From the NCBI GenBank assembly GCA_030066685.1, contig JASJBF010000031.1:1-64000 (forward strand): DNA of 64,000 nucleotides, in the 5' to 3' direction. A program made the translations under genes and the position numbers. Under the pieces are notes generated by a model. That model had not been told where the DNA came from, did no database searches, and worked only from the letters and a program-made list of their open reading frames with translations. The stretch comes from Kiloniellales bacterium. Lineage in GTDB: Bacteria; Pseudomonadota; Alphaproteobacteria; Kiloniellales; JAKSBE01. Numbering within the stretch: the stretch's first letter is position 1; every line of letters begins with the position of its first letter. Positions 54,110-64,000 of the stretch are shown piece by piece.

Positions 54110-55252
54110 ATGACCGGCGCTAGCCTCCAGCAGTCCGACGCCTCCGAGCTCCGCGGCATCTTGCCGGCACAGGGGATCGAGGGGGCGATCGCGGCGGGTC
54201 AGATCACGGCCGCGGCGCCGATCGAGGCGGAGCAGGTGCAGCCGGCGAGCCTCGACCTGCGGATCGGGGCGGAGGCCTACCGGGTCCAGGCGAGCTTCCT
54301 GCCCGGGCCGGAGGCCAGCGTCATGGAGCGGGTGGCGGCGCTGGAGATGCACCGGCTCGACCTGACCGCGCCGGCGGTCCTCGAGCGCGGCTGCGTCTAC
54401 ATCGTGCCGCTGCAGGAATCCCTGGCGCTGCCGGCGGAGCTCTCTGCGCGCGCCAATCCCAAGAGCAGCACCGGGCGCCTCGACGTCTTCGCGCGCCTGA
54501 TCACCGACCGGGGCCGCGCCTTCGAGGACATCCCGGCCGGCTACCAAGGGCCGCTCTACGCCGAGATCTCGCCGCGCACCTTCAGCGTCCTGCTGCGCGC
54601 CGGCGATCGCCTGAACCAGCTGCGCCTGATCAGCGGCGGCCCGGCGCCCGGCGACGCCCTGCTGGCCCAGGTGCACGCGCAGCACAAGCTGGTCTACGCC
54701 GCCGACGACCGGCCCGAGGACCCGCTGATCTCCGGCGGGCTCTGGATGTCCCTCGACCTCGCCCTCGGCGAGGTGGTGGGCTACCGGGCCAAGCGCCACG
54801 CGCCGATCATCGACCTGGCCAAGCGGCGCCACTACGAGGTGCTCGACTTCTGGGACCCGATCCCGGCACGCCCCGGCGGCCTGATTCTCAACCCGGACGA
54901 CTTCTACATCTTGGCCTCCAAGGAGCGGATCCGGGTGCCGCCGGACTACGCCGCCGAGATGGTTGCCTACGACACCTCGGTCGGCGAGTACCGGGCGCAC
55001 TACGCCGGGTTCTTCGATCCAGGCTTCGGCTACGGCGAGGGCGAGATCCTGGGCACCCGGGCGGTGCTGGAGGTGCGCTCCCACGAGGTGCCCTTCCTCC
55101 TGGAGGACGGCCAGGTCGTCGGGCGCCTGCTCTACGAGCCGCTGACCGAACGCCCGGCCCAAGTCTACGGCCAGGGCATCGGCTCCTCCTATCAGCGCCA
55201 GTCCCTGGCCTTGGCCAAGCAGTTCAAGTCTCCCGGGCTTTCGGCATCGTAA
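54110..55252 (+). CDS. dcd: dCTP deaminase, long double-domain type
   Basis: The enzyme converts dCTP to dUTP. The protein (380 residues) is about twice the length of the E. coli enzyme and consists of two related halves, as in many alphaproteobacteria. The active-site region SARANPKSSTGRLDVFARLI and YAEISPRTFSVLLRAGDRLNQLR lie in the first half; RPGGLILNPDDFYILASKERI begins the second. The ATG at 54110 begins the protein; the open frame continues back through the REP element to 54038 but that part is repeat DNA. Its stop overlaps the next start by one base. Confidence 0.92.
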   Translation: MTGASLQQSDASELRGILPAQGIEGAIAAGQITAAAPIEAEQVQPASLDLRIGAEAYRVQASFLPGPEASVMERVAALEMHRLDLTAPAVLERGCVYIVPLQESLALPAELSARANPKSSTGRLDVFARLITDRGRAFEDIPAGYQGPLYAEISPRTFSVLLRAGDRLNQLRLISGGPAPGDALLAQVHAQHKLVYAADDRPEDPLISGGLWMSLDLALGEVVGYRAKRHAPIIDLAKRRHYEVLDFWDPIPARPGGLILNPDDFYILASKERIRVPPDYAAEMVAYDTSVGEYRAHYAGFFDPGFGYGEGEILGTRAVLEVRSHEVPFLLEDGQVVGRLLYEPLTERPAQVYGQGIGSSYQRQSLALAKQFKSPGLSAS

Positions 55253-56010
55253 TGCGCTGGTCATCCTGGCTGGGCATCTCTCGCGGAAAGCGGGCGGTTG
55301 TGCCAACGAGGCAGCGCGACAGGCTCCGGATTCACGGTGTTCATTCGGTCGAAGGGCCGGCAGCACGCGCGATCTTCATAGAGGCCACTCGGAATGAGTT
55401 GGAAGCCGCCGGTTTCGAGCTGGATCGCGACCGCCGCTTCGCCAGGCGGGCGTCCGAGGAGATCACTCATCTACTGGCGCTCATGCCCTTTAAGGGGAAA
55501 ACCTATGGCTTTCAGTGGGGTGTCTCCCTCAGCTTCCTGCCACACGCCTGGAAGCGTCGGCCGGAATGGCATCGGACGGTCCGCGGGGCCCGAATGGATC
55601 TGTTTCATCTGCTGTACGACGATTTCCTGGTGAAAGACCCAGACCCAGAAGCCAAGCCCGGCGAAATCGACGGCCTCTATGGCGAAGCCGTCTTGCGTGA
55701 AGACCTCAGAATGGCCTGGACGACGCAACGGCAGCGGCTTTTCGACTGGTTCGAAAGAGCCACCGATGTTCAGGGCGTCGCAGCGATAGCAGGAGAGCAG
55801 TCGGCCTATTTCGATGCGGCCAATGGCTACCTGCATTGGCCGACCCCACGTCTGGTTCAGGCCTTCTGCTTGGCGAGGCTAGGGCGGCGTGACGAGGCGA
55901 GCGCCCTTCTGGAGCTCGAAATCTCAAAGAGCGAAGGGGAACTCAATCCGGTGGACGGCCTTCGGTCGGCATTCGAGATCGTCTTAAGCAGGGGTGGAAC
56001 AGAGAGCTAG
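55252..56010 (+). CDS. Uncharacterised protein, possibly DUF4304-like
   Basis: A 252-residue soluble protein with no signal peptide. It overlaps the dcd stop by one base, so it may be translated with dcd. The middle contains GFQWGVSLSFLPHAWKRR and MDLFHLLYDDFLV, and the end EASALLELEISKSEGE. This loosely resembles DUF4304-type proteins, but I am unsure. Its local composition is lower in GC than dcd, which suggests more recent acquisition. The N-terminal 30 residues are basic and may not be translated; an internal start is possible. Confidence 0.6.
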   Translation: MRWSSWLGISRGKRAVVPTRQRDRLRIHGVHSVEGPAARAIFIEATRNELEAAGFELDRDRRFARRASEEITHLLALMPFKGKTYGFQWGVSLSFLPHAWKRRPEWHRTVRGARMDLFHLLYDDFLVKDPDPEAKPGEIDGLYGEAVLREDLRMAWTTQRQRLFDWFERATDVQGVAAIAGEQSAYFDAANGYLHWPTPRLVQAFCLARLGRRDEASALLELEISKSEGELNPVDGLRSAFEIVLSRGGTES

Positions 56011-56165
56011 GAGGCGGTTTCCCGGCCCTGGTAGAGCAGTTCAAGAACCCCGATTCGCAGGCGCGAGACGGGTGACTGTGGCGGGCCATGGAAGGGCTCG
56101 CAAAGGCTCGAATTTCTCGCTGTGAATCAAAGCTCTAGAAGTCGTTTCTGGCCCCCCCTCAAGCA

Positions 56166-56194
56166 TTGTTCGCACCTGCGGCAACTGCTATAAA
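56166..56194 (+). promoter_or_regulatory. Candidate gyrA promoter
   Basis: -35 TTGTTC (56166-56171) and -10 TATAAA (56189-56194) are 17 bases apart, in the gap before gyrA. The -35 box matches only three of six bases, so the -10 box carries most of the support. Confidence 0.5.
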
Positions 56195-56308
56195 CCAGTC
56201 GGCCGGCATCTCGCGATGCGGCCTCGATTCCGCGCTTTGCCTCGGCCACCAAGAGGCGCCCAGGGGCTGCCCCCCCTGAGGTTCATTCAGCCATCAGGAA
56301 CAGACTTC

Positions 56309-59031
<2,723 letters not shown>

Positions 59032-59035
<4 letters not shown>

Positions 59036-59553
59036 CCCAGCGCAAGCCCCTGGTCGGGGTCTACCCGGGGACCTTTGATCCGATCACTTTCGGGCACATG
59101 GACATTATTTCCCGCGCCACGCGGGTGGTCGACCACCTAATCGTCGCGGTGGCGCACAACGCCGGCAAGGGGCCGCTGTTCTCGATCGACGAGCGGGTCC
59201 AGATGGTCCGAGAGGAGCTCGGCGCGATCGAGACCAACAGCGCCGAAGTCGAGGTCCGATCGTTCCGCAACCTGCTGATGCACTTCACCCAGGAAGTCGG
59301 CGCCCGGGTCATCATCCGCGGCCTGCGGGCGGTCTCGGACTTCGAGTATGAGTTCCAGATGGCGTCCATGAACGCACGCCTGGACCCCGACGTCGAGACG
59401 GTCTTCCTCACCGCCTCGGAGCGTCAGCAGTTCATCGCCTCGCGCCTGGTCAAGGAGATCGCGGTGTTGGGCGGCGACATCACCAGCTTCGTCAGCCCGC
59501 GGGTGGCCGAGCACGTGCGGGCGCGCTGTGCCAACCCGCGCGACCTCGATTAG
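59032..59553 (+). CDS. coaD: Phosphopantetheine adenylyltransferase
   Basis: CoaD makes dephospho-CoA. [14 protein letters not shown] supplies the (T/H)xGH nucleotide-binding motif, and [21 protein letters not shown] is the conserved C-terminal region. 173 residues. The start ATG overlaps the gyrA stop (ATGA) and has GGAGGAGGGG upstream, so it is translationally coupled with gyrA. Confidence 0.96.
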
Positions 59554-59569
59554 CCCCTGACGGGGTCTC

Positions 59570-60334
59570 TTACTGCGCGATGTCGATCTGGCGTCTCTTG
59601 GTGTAGAGCAGCCTGACCAGATCGTATTCGTAGGGCGAGCCGGATTCCCAGTAGCGGAAATTGATCCGGCTGCGCGTGTCGACCGCGCGCAGGCCGGTGA
59701 TCACCGGATAGCGTTGTTCGATCGTGGCCATGTTGAAGGGGTCGACGAGCGCGAACGCGACGGTGTCGCCGATCAGTCCGACCGTATCGCGCAGGTTCGA
59801 AGGCCCGAAGATCGGCAGGACGAGGTAGGGACCGCCCGGCACGCCGTAGCGGCCCAGGGTCTGGCCCAGGTCCTCGCGGATCTGCTGGATCCCCATCTCG
59901 CTGGCGATGTCGATCAGGCCGCCCAGCCCCAGAATGGTGTTCAGCGAGAAGCGCAGCGCGGCGCGGCCCGCCCGGATCGGCTTCAGCTGCAGGGCGCCGT
60001 TGGCGAATGTGATGAGCTCGGTGATGTTGGAGAAGAAGTTGGAAACGCCCTTTTGCGCGAGGTCCGGAGTGACGGTCTGGTAGGCTTCGACGACGGGCAG
60101 GAAGACGAAGCGGTCGAACTCGGTATTGAAGTTGTAGACCGCCCGGTTGAAGCCCTCCAGGGGATCCGAGACCTCGATCGGATGCTGCTCCGAGCGGTCG
60201 ATGAACTCGTCGGCCGGGTATACCGGCGGGTCCAGATCCGCCGCCGTTCGCTCCCCACCGGCGCAGGCGAGGAGCGGCAAGGTGAGCAGGAGCGCCGAGA
60301 AGATCCGAAGGATGGATTTGCCAGGCTTCCGCAT
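59570..60334 (-). CDS. mlaA: MlaA-type outer membrane lipoprotein
   Basis: MlaA (VacJ) removes misplaced phospholipids from the outer membrane. Lipobox LLAC24, then SDPLEGFNRAVYNFN near the start of the domain and the core GRYGVPGGPYLVLPIFGPSNLRDTVG. 254 residues. It converges on coaD, with 16 bp between. Upstream on the same strand is a lipoprotein hydrolase, an adjacency seen in alphaproteobacteria. The MlaFEDB inner membrane genes are not in this window. Confidence 0.94.
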   Translation of the reverse strand: MRKPGKSILRIFSALLLTLPLLACAGGERTAADLDPPVYPADEFIDRSEQHPIEVSDPLEGFNRAVYNFNTEFDRFVFLPVVEAYQTVTPDLAQKGVSNFFSNITELITFANGALQLKPIRAGRAALRFSLNTILGLGGLIDIASEMGIQQIREDLGQTLGRYGVPGGPYLVLPIFGPSNLRDTVGLIGDTVAFALVDPFNMATIEQRYPVITGLRAVDTRSRINFRYWESGSPYEYDLVRLLYTKRRQIDIAQ

Positions 60335-60343
60335 CGATCGGCG

Positions 60344-61681
60344 TCAGTCCCTGAAGAAGCGGACGATGCGGGCGACGACTGTGTGGTGCTCGAGATTCCC
60401 CATGTGGCCGCCGGTCGGAAAGATGGTTGCCCGGTTGCCGAAGACCTGACGCAGGTAGTCGATCTCGCCGCGGGCCAGGATGATGTCGTCTTCGTTGTGG
60501 ATCAGGCCGATTTTGTCAGTCGCCCTCAGGTAGGGCTCGATCGCCCTGAAGCTGGCCTCCTCGATCAGGGCTTCCTTGGTCAGTCCCGGCTCGCGGTCCC
60601 GGAAGTAGGGGTAGAAGAAGCGGTCGAGGTAGTTGCGGAAACCGACCTCCCGGCCGAGGATAAAGAAGTCCGTTAGGGAAGAGGTCGCATGAAGCTGCCG
60701 GTTGCGAGGCACGATGAAGCCGAAGCGCGACATCACGTCGGCGGTCAGGATCATGTCGTTTGCCGAGAGGCGGAAGGCGACGCCGACCAGCGCCGCCAGG
60801 TCGGTCTCCTCGGGTTCCTTGCGAAGATAGACGCGATAGAGGAAGTCCTGTGAGAAGTCCACGGCGTCGAGCTCGACGTAGACCTCGGCGAAATCCTGGA
60901 AGACCTGGTCGAAGAAGGCGCTGAAGTTGGCCATCCCGCCGGGGATGTTCTGCTCTGCCAGATCGTCGAGAAGCCCGATCGAGTTGAACAGGCTGACCGG
61001 CGGATTGATCAGCAGGACCTTGCCGAAGCCGAAGGCGCGCTCGGCCTCGTCCAGCTGCGCGACGAAGGGGGCCTGCCAGGCGCCGAGGCTGGCGCCGGCC
61101 AGGTGGAACGCCGTCACCTCGACCTCGTCCTTCACCTCGGCGTAGGCCAACTGCATCGTCCGATAGAGGTCTTTGGCGTCGTCCCCGATCCGGCCCGGCA
61201 CGCCGGTCGTCGAGGCGTTGCGGATGAAGTTCGGGTTGGTCGGCGAGGGCACGCTGATGACGTGGAGGCCCGCGGCGGTCAGGATGCGGGTGAGCAGCCG
61301 GCTGGTCGGCGAGATGTCGCTGCCGCCGGTCCCGGCGATGACGAAGACCAGCGGCGCCGGGCCCTCCTGCTTCGCAATCGAGAAGCGAAGCGCCCTGTCG
61401 TACCAGAACACGTCGGGCGGCGAGCGGCCCTCGAAGACGGTCAGATCGTGACGAACCGTGACCACGTCCTGCTCTTCGGGAAGATCGGCCTTGTAGCCGG
61501 TCGGCGTACCCACCACCGTCGCGGCGAAGGGGTTGACGAAGGGATAGTCGTAGTCCCGGTCGACCACCAGGAGTCGCTCTGTCTCGAAGGGCGGATTCGT
61601 CGTGCTCGCGCAGGCCGCGACCAGCAGCAACAGTGGGCCAAAAAAAATGGCCGAGAGGGCTCGCATGAAACCACCAACCAT
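60344..61681 (-). CDS. Alpha/beta-hydrolase lipoprotein, MlaA neighbour
   Basis: The protein has a lipobox (VAAC24) and an alpha/beta-hydrolase fold: nucleophile elbow GASLGAW, acid in HNEDDIIL and His in GGHMGNLEH. It is probably an esterase or lipase facing the periplasm. It lies 9 bp upstream of mlaA on the same strand and may act with it on outer-membrane lipids; this is inference. Either ATG at 61681 or the second Met at 61666 may be the start. 445 residues. Confidence 0.82.
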   Translation of the reverse strand: MVGGFMRALSAIFFGPLLLLVAACASTTNPPFETERLLVVDRDYDYPFVNPFAATVVGTPTGYKADLPEEQDVVTVRHDLTVFEGRSPPDVFWYDRALRFSIAKQEGPAPLVFVIAGTGGSDISPTSRLLTRILTAAGLHVISVPSPTNPNFIRNASTTGVPGRIGDDAKDLYRTMQLAYAEVKDEVEVTAFHLAGASLGAWQAPFVAQLDEAERAFGFGKVLLINPPVSLFNSIGLLDDLAEQNIPGGMANFSAFFDQVFQDFAEVYVELDAVDFSQDFLYRVYLRKEPEETDLAALVGVAFRLSANDMILTADVMSRFGFIVPRNRQLHATSSLTDFFILGREVGFRNYLDRFFYPYFRDREPGLTKEALIEEASFRAIEPYLRATDKIGLIHNEDDIILARGEIDYLRQVFGNRATIFPTGGHMGNLEHHTVVARIVRFFRD

Positions 61682-61768
61682 GCTCCAACCTTAACGGCTG
61701 CTGCTCTGGAGGCAACAAGGTATCTTTCCTCGCGCGACCGGCGTCGCGGTCTCGCGGTTGCGGCCGTG

Positions 61769-63616
61769 CTAGGTGTGCAGCCGGTAGACCTCGAGCGCGT
61801 CACTCTTGCCGCGGACCTCGAAGCGGCCGGCGAAGTCCAGCTTGAACCCGTCGTCCAGGCGCCCGGCGGTGGCGCCGCTGACCAGGATGACGACGTCCTC
61901 GCCCTCGCCCATGTCCTTGCCGAGGGCCTCCAGGCGCTGGCTGCTGTTCACGGTGTCGCCGACGATGGTGTAGTTGATCCGGCCCGGCCAGCCGATGTTG
62001 CCGACCACCACGGGCCCGGTGTGGATGCCGATCCGGAGTCGGACCGGGGGCTTGCCTTCGGCCCGCCGCTTGTCGTTGTCGGCGGTCACCGCGGCGGCCA
62101 TCGCCAGGGCCGCGCGGCAGGCCCGGGCCGCCGTGTCGGGCTGCGGATCCGGGGCGCCCCAGAAGGCCATGAGGGCGTCGCCGATGAACTTGTCCACCGT
62201 GCCGTCCTCGGTTTCGACGCAGGATCCCAGCAGGGCGAAGTGCTGGTTGAGGAAGGCCGCGACCTCGGCGGCCGGGATGTGCTCGGACAAGCGGGTGAAA
62301 TCGGCGATGTCGGTGAAGAGGATGGTCAGCTCGCGCTCCTCGGAGGTCACCGCCTGTTCGCCGCCGGCCTGGATCAGGCGGGTGACCAGCCGGCGCGGGA
62401 CGTAGGTCTCGAATGACTTGAGGCTGGCGAGCATTGCGTTGAAGGCCTGGGCCTGGTTGTCCAGCTCCCGCAGCCGGCTCGGCCCCAGGGTGTCGACGTG
62501 GGCGAGGTCGAGGTGCCCGATACGGGCGGTGCCTTCGGCGACCCGACGGATTGGCCTGGCGATCAGGCGCCCCAGAAGAAATGCCGCGGCCACGGCCAGG
62601 ACCAGGAGGAGCAGGCTCCATTCGATCGAGCGCACCAGCCGGTCGACGACATTGTCGGCGGTCAGCAGGAACCAAGCGCCGATGTACCAAGGCTTCGGGC
62701 CGTAGTCTGCGAGCTCGCGGTAGACGAAGGCGTATTCCTGGTCGCCCAGTTCGGTTCGTACAACCGTGGCATCCAGGCCCTCGGCGCTGAGGCCCTCGAT
62801 CGGCCGGCCGTTCCAGATCTCTGCCAGGACCGGATCGCCGACCCGGTCGAGCCGAACCACTGGGCTTTCCGGCGACTGATCCGGATGAGCGGAAACGAGG
62901 TTGGGGTGGGCCAAGACACCGTCGGTTCCCTCCAGGACGAAGGCGGTGCCTTCGAGGATCCGGCTCAGGTCGGCGGCCAGCGCCGAAAGGTCCTGTACGG
63001 AGATCGTGGCGACGAGCAGGCCGACGGTCTCGCCGTCGTGGCGGAGCGGCTGGCGAAGGTTGATCCGGGGCGCGTTTCCGCGGAACACCGTCTTGCCCCA
63101 GACGGCGCCTTCGCTGGTCTTCATCTCCTCGGCCGTGGCGCGCATCAGCGGGTCGTCGCTGAACTCGCCCTCCATGATCCCGCTGGTGCCGTCCGCTTCG
63201 CGCCAGACGGCGAAGCGACGCAGGTCCGTGTCCCAGGTGAGGAGGGCGGTGATCTGGGGCGTGCCGGCCACGGCACCGGTCAAGAGGTCCCGCAAGCGCG
63301 CCCGGTCCTGCAGGTCGATCGCGCCGCTTTCGATTTGACGGGCGATGAAGGCGGCCTGATCTCGGGCCGGCTCCAGGTGGTCGCGCAGGCTGCGGTCCAT
63401 GTACTCCACCACCAGGGCGGTGACTTCGCCCAGCAGCTGGAAGGTATTCCGCTGACTGGCCGAGACCTGGATGGTGATGACCAGGACCACCGACAGCAGG
63501 ACCAGCAACGCCATGCTGGCCGCCAGCACCAGGGTCACCGAGGGACGCCAGAGCCGGTCCGGGCCGCGACCCGCGGCCTCCGGCGTCTCGATCAGCTGCC
63601 TGCCATCCCCCGGCAT
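61769..63616 (-). CDS. Membrane-anchored class III adenylate cyclase with HAMP domain
   Basis: Layout: short cytoplasmic N-terminus, first membrane helix (about residues 26-52), a periplasmic sensor of about 260 residues (Cache-like), second helix, HAMP (RLIARPIRRVAEGTARIG), and a C-terminal cyclase domain with LFTDIADFTRLSE, VDKFIGDALMAFWG and INYTIVGDTVNSSQRLE. The metal and transition-state residues are present. I use ATG 63616 (615 residues) because the longer frame to 63691 starts at TTG with poor upstream sequence. It would make cAMP in response to a periplasmic signal. It is independent of the soluble cyclase at 48937. Confidence 0.9.
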   Translation of the reverse strand: MPGDGRQLIETPEAAGRGPDRLWRPSVTLVLAASMALLVLLSVVLVITIQVSASQRNTFQLLGEVTALVVEYMDRSLRDHLEPARDQAAFIARQIESGAIDLQDRARLRDLLTGAVAGTPQITALLTWDTDLRRFAVWREADGTSGIMEGEFSDDPLMRATAEEMKTSEGAVWGKTVFRGNAPRINLRQPLRHDGETVGLLVATISVQDLSALAADLSRILEGTAFVLEGTDGVLAHPNLVSAHPDQSPESPVVRLDRVGDPVLAEIWNGRPIEGLSAEGLDATVVRTELGDQEYAFVYRELADYGPKPWYIGAWFLLTADNVVDRLVRSIEWSLLLLVLAVAAAFLLGRLIARPIRRVAEGTARIGHLDLAHVDTLGPSRLRELDNQAQAFNAMLASLKSFETYVPRRLVTRLIQAGGEQAVTSEERELTILFTDIADFTRLSEHIPAAEVAAFLNQHFALLGSCVETEDGTVDKFIGDALMAFWGAPDPQPDTAARACRAALAMAAAVTADNDKRRAEGKPPVRLRIGIHTGPVVVGNIGWPGRINYTIVGDTVNSSQRLEALGKDMGEGEDVVILVSGATAGRLDDGFKLDFAGRFEVRGKSDALEVYRLHT

Positions 63617-63760
63617 CGCCTGGTCCCCGATTTGCAGCCGCGCCTCAAGACAGCGCGATCCTAGAAGATCCGCAAAGCGCTGCCTAGGCAAGCGCTGCGC
63701 CCCCGGCCCGGGCGCCGCGGGACCGAAAGGGCGCCGGGGGCGGCGCAGGCCTGGCCCCGG

Positions 63761-63789
63761 TTGACCCGTCGAGGCCGGCTGCTTATCTT
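63761..63789 (+). promoter_or_regulatory. Sigma-70-type promoter of tRNA-Lys
   Basis: -35 TTGACC (63761-63766) and -10 TATCTT (63784-63789) are separated by 17 bases; the tRNA starts 38 bases after the -10 box. Confidence 0.55.
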
Positions 63790-63827
63790 CCGCCCCGAAT
63801 CGGTGCCAAGTTGCCCACGCCCTCTCG

Positions 63828-63903
63828 GGGCCCGTAGCTCAGTTGGTAGAGCAACTGACTTTTAATCAGTAGGTCCTAGGTTCGAATCCTAGCGGGCTCA
63901 CCA
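63828..63903 (+). tRNA. tRNA-Lys (anticodon TTT)
   Basis: The 76-base tRNA has acceptor stem GGGCCCG with CGGGCTC, D arm TAGCTCAGTTGGTAGAGC, anticodon stem ACTGA/TCAGT with loop CTTTTAA (anticodon TTT) and T arm GGTTCGAATCC. CCA is encoded. It is followed by a T-run without a hairpin and by DNA of clearly lower GC. Confidence 0.96.
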
Positions 63904-64000
63904 ATTTTTTCAAATGGTTAGGCGGCATTCTTCTCCAAGCTGGAGTTCTAGCTCCCATGTAGCAACCAAACGGTCGCAATTGAGATCGGAAGAGGTTTAC
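63904..64000. other. Low-GC segment after tRNA-Lys at window edge
   Basis: The 97 bases after tRNA-Lys contain 44 G or C (about 45 percent), far below the rest of the window. No gene is seen. Such a shift directly after a tRNA 3' end is typical of an integrated element boundary, but the window ends before this can be tested. Confidence 0.45.

Noticed and set aside
56216-56308. N-terminal extension of gyrA from ATG 56216
   Set aside because: The extension is Arg/Pro-rich and unlike GyrA N-termini; TTG at 56309 has a ribosome site and begins the homology.
59554-59580. Terminator hairpin between coaD and mlaA
   Set aside because: Only a 4-bp CCCC/GGGG stem with a short T-rich tail; too weak to call.
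63983-63994. Twelve bases identical to the start of a common sequencing adapter (AGATCGGAAGAG)
   Set aside because: The next base does not continue the adapter, and a 12-base match can occur by chance; no other sign of adapter contamination.

Overview
The window is a stretch of GC-rich chromosome (roughly two thirds G+C by eye) from an alphaproteobacterium, most likely Rhodospirillales-like. The evidence is a PopZ-type polar organiser (DUF2497), a GTTC-N7-GTTC LexA box between uvrA and ssb, a possible CtrA site, the fused-type dCTP deaminase, the MlaA plus lipoprotein-hydrolase pair, and the gene order dgt-argS-SPOR-nagZ-scpAB-tatABC-serS-surE-pcm-LysM/M23-(DUF815)-yajC-secDF-Mth938-(NDUFAF6-like)-trmFO. 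Almost all genes are chromosomal housekeeping genes.

Layout. 1-1130: the 3' part of an IS5-type transposase and a gene-poor, lower-GC stretch beside tRNA-Asn. 1137-2340: tRNA-Asn, a 72-residue gene with its own terminator, and tRNA-Cys. 2570-9156: a Pcm-like methyltransferase with an altered substrate motif, tolC, a very long popZ, and valS. 9177-19760: a mixed block of metabolic and transport genes (cysteine hydrolase, LysR regulator, secreted pentapeptide protein, DDAH-like enzyme, ilvD, EamA transporter, DUF2314 protein, MlrC-like peptidase, rhomboid, xthA, erpA). 19912-33741: a mostly co-directional cluster for DNA maintenance, translation, cell wall and export (dgt to the LysM/M23 lipoprotein), interrupted by a lone iron-type ABC ATPase with a Fur-like box. 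33938-38233: an apparent insertion of five envelope genes (three lipoproteins including an M48 protease, then an M15 peptidase and a secreted protein). 38386-47113: DUF815 ATPase, yajC-secDF, Mth938, GNAT, a PuuD-like membrane protein, NDUFAF6-like protein, terB and trmFO. 47313-55252: two unknown envelope proteins flanking a cluster of hairpins, a class III cyclase, divergent uvrA and ssb sharing a LexA box, and dcd. 55252-63903: an unknown protein, gyrA-coaD, mlaA with a lipoprotein hydrolase, a second class III cyclase, and tRNA-Lys followed by a sharp drop in GC.

Genes that work together: tatABC with yajC-secDF (export); scpA-scpB and PopZ (chromosome and pole organisation); NagZ, SPOR, LysM/M23 and M15 (cell wall); MlaA and its hydrolase neighbour plus TolC (outer membrane); uvrA, ssb, xthA, dgt and dcd (DNA repair and nucleotide pools).

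No CRISPR array, prophage, toxin-antitoxin pair or biosynthetic cluster was seen. The best candidates for something undescribed are the five-gene envelope insertion, a lipoprotein with LapG-like catalytic spacing, the Pcm paralogue beside tolC, the repeat-expanded PopZ, and several interspersed hairpin families. All functional calls come from reading motifs in the sequence, without database searches.
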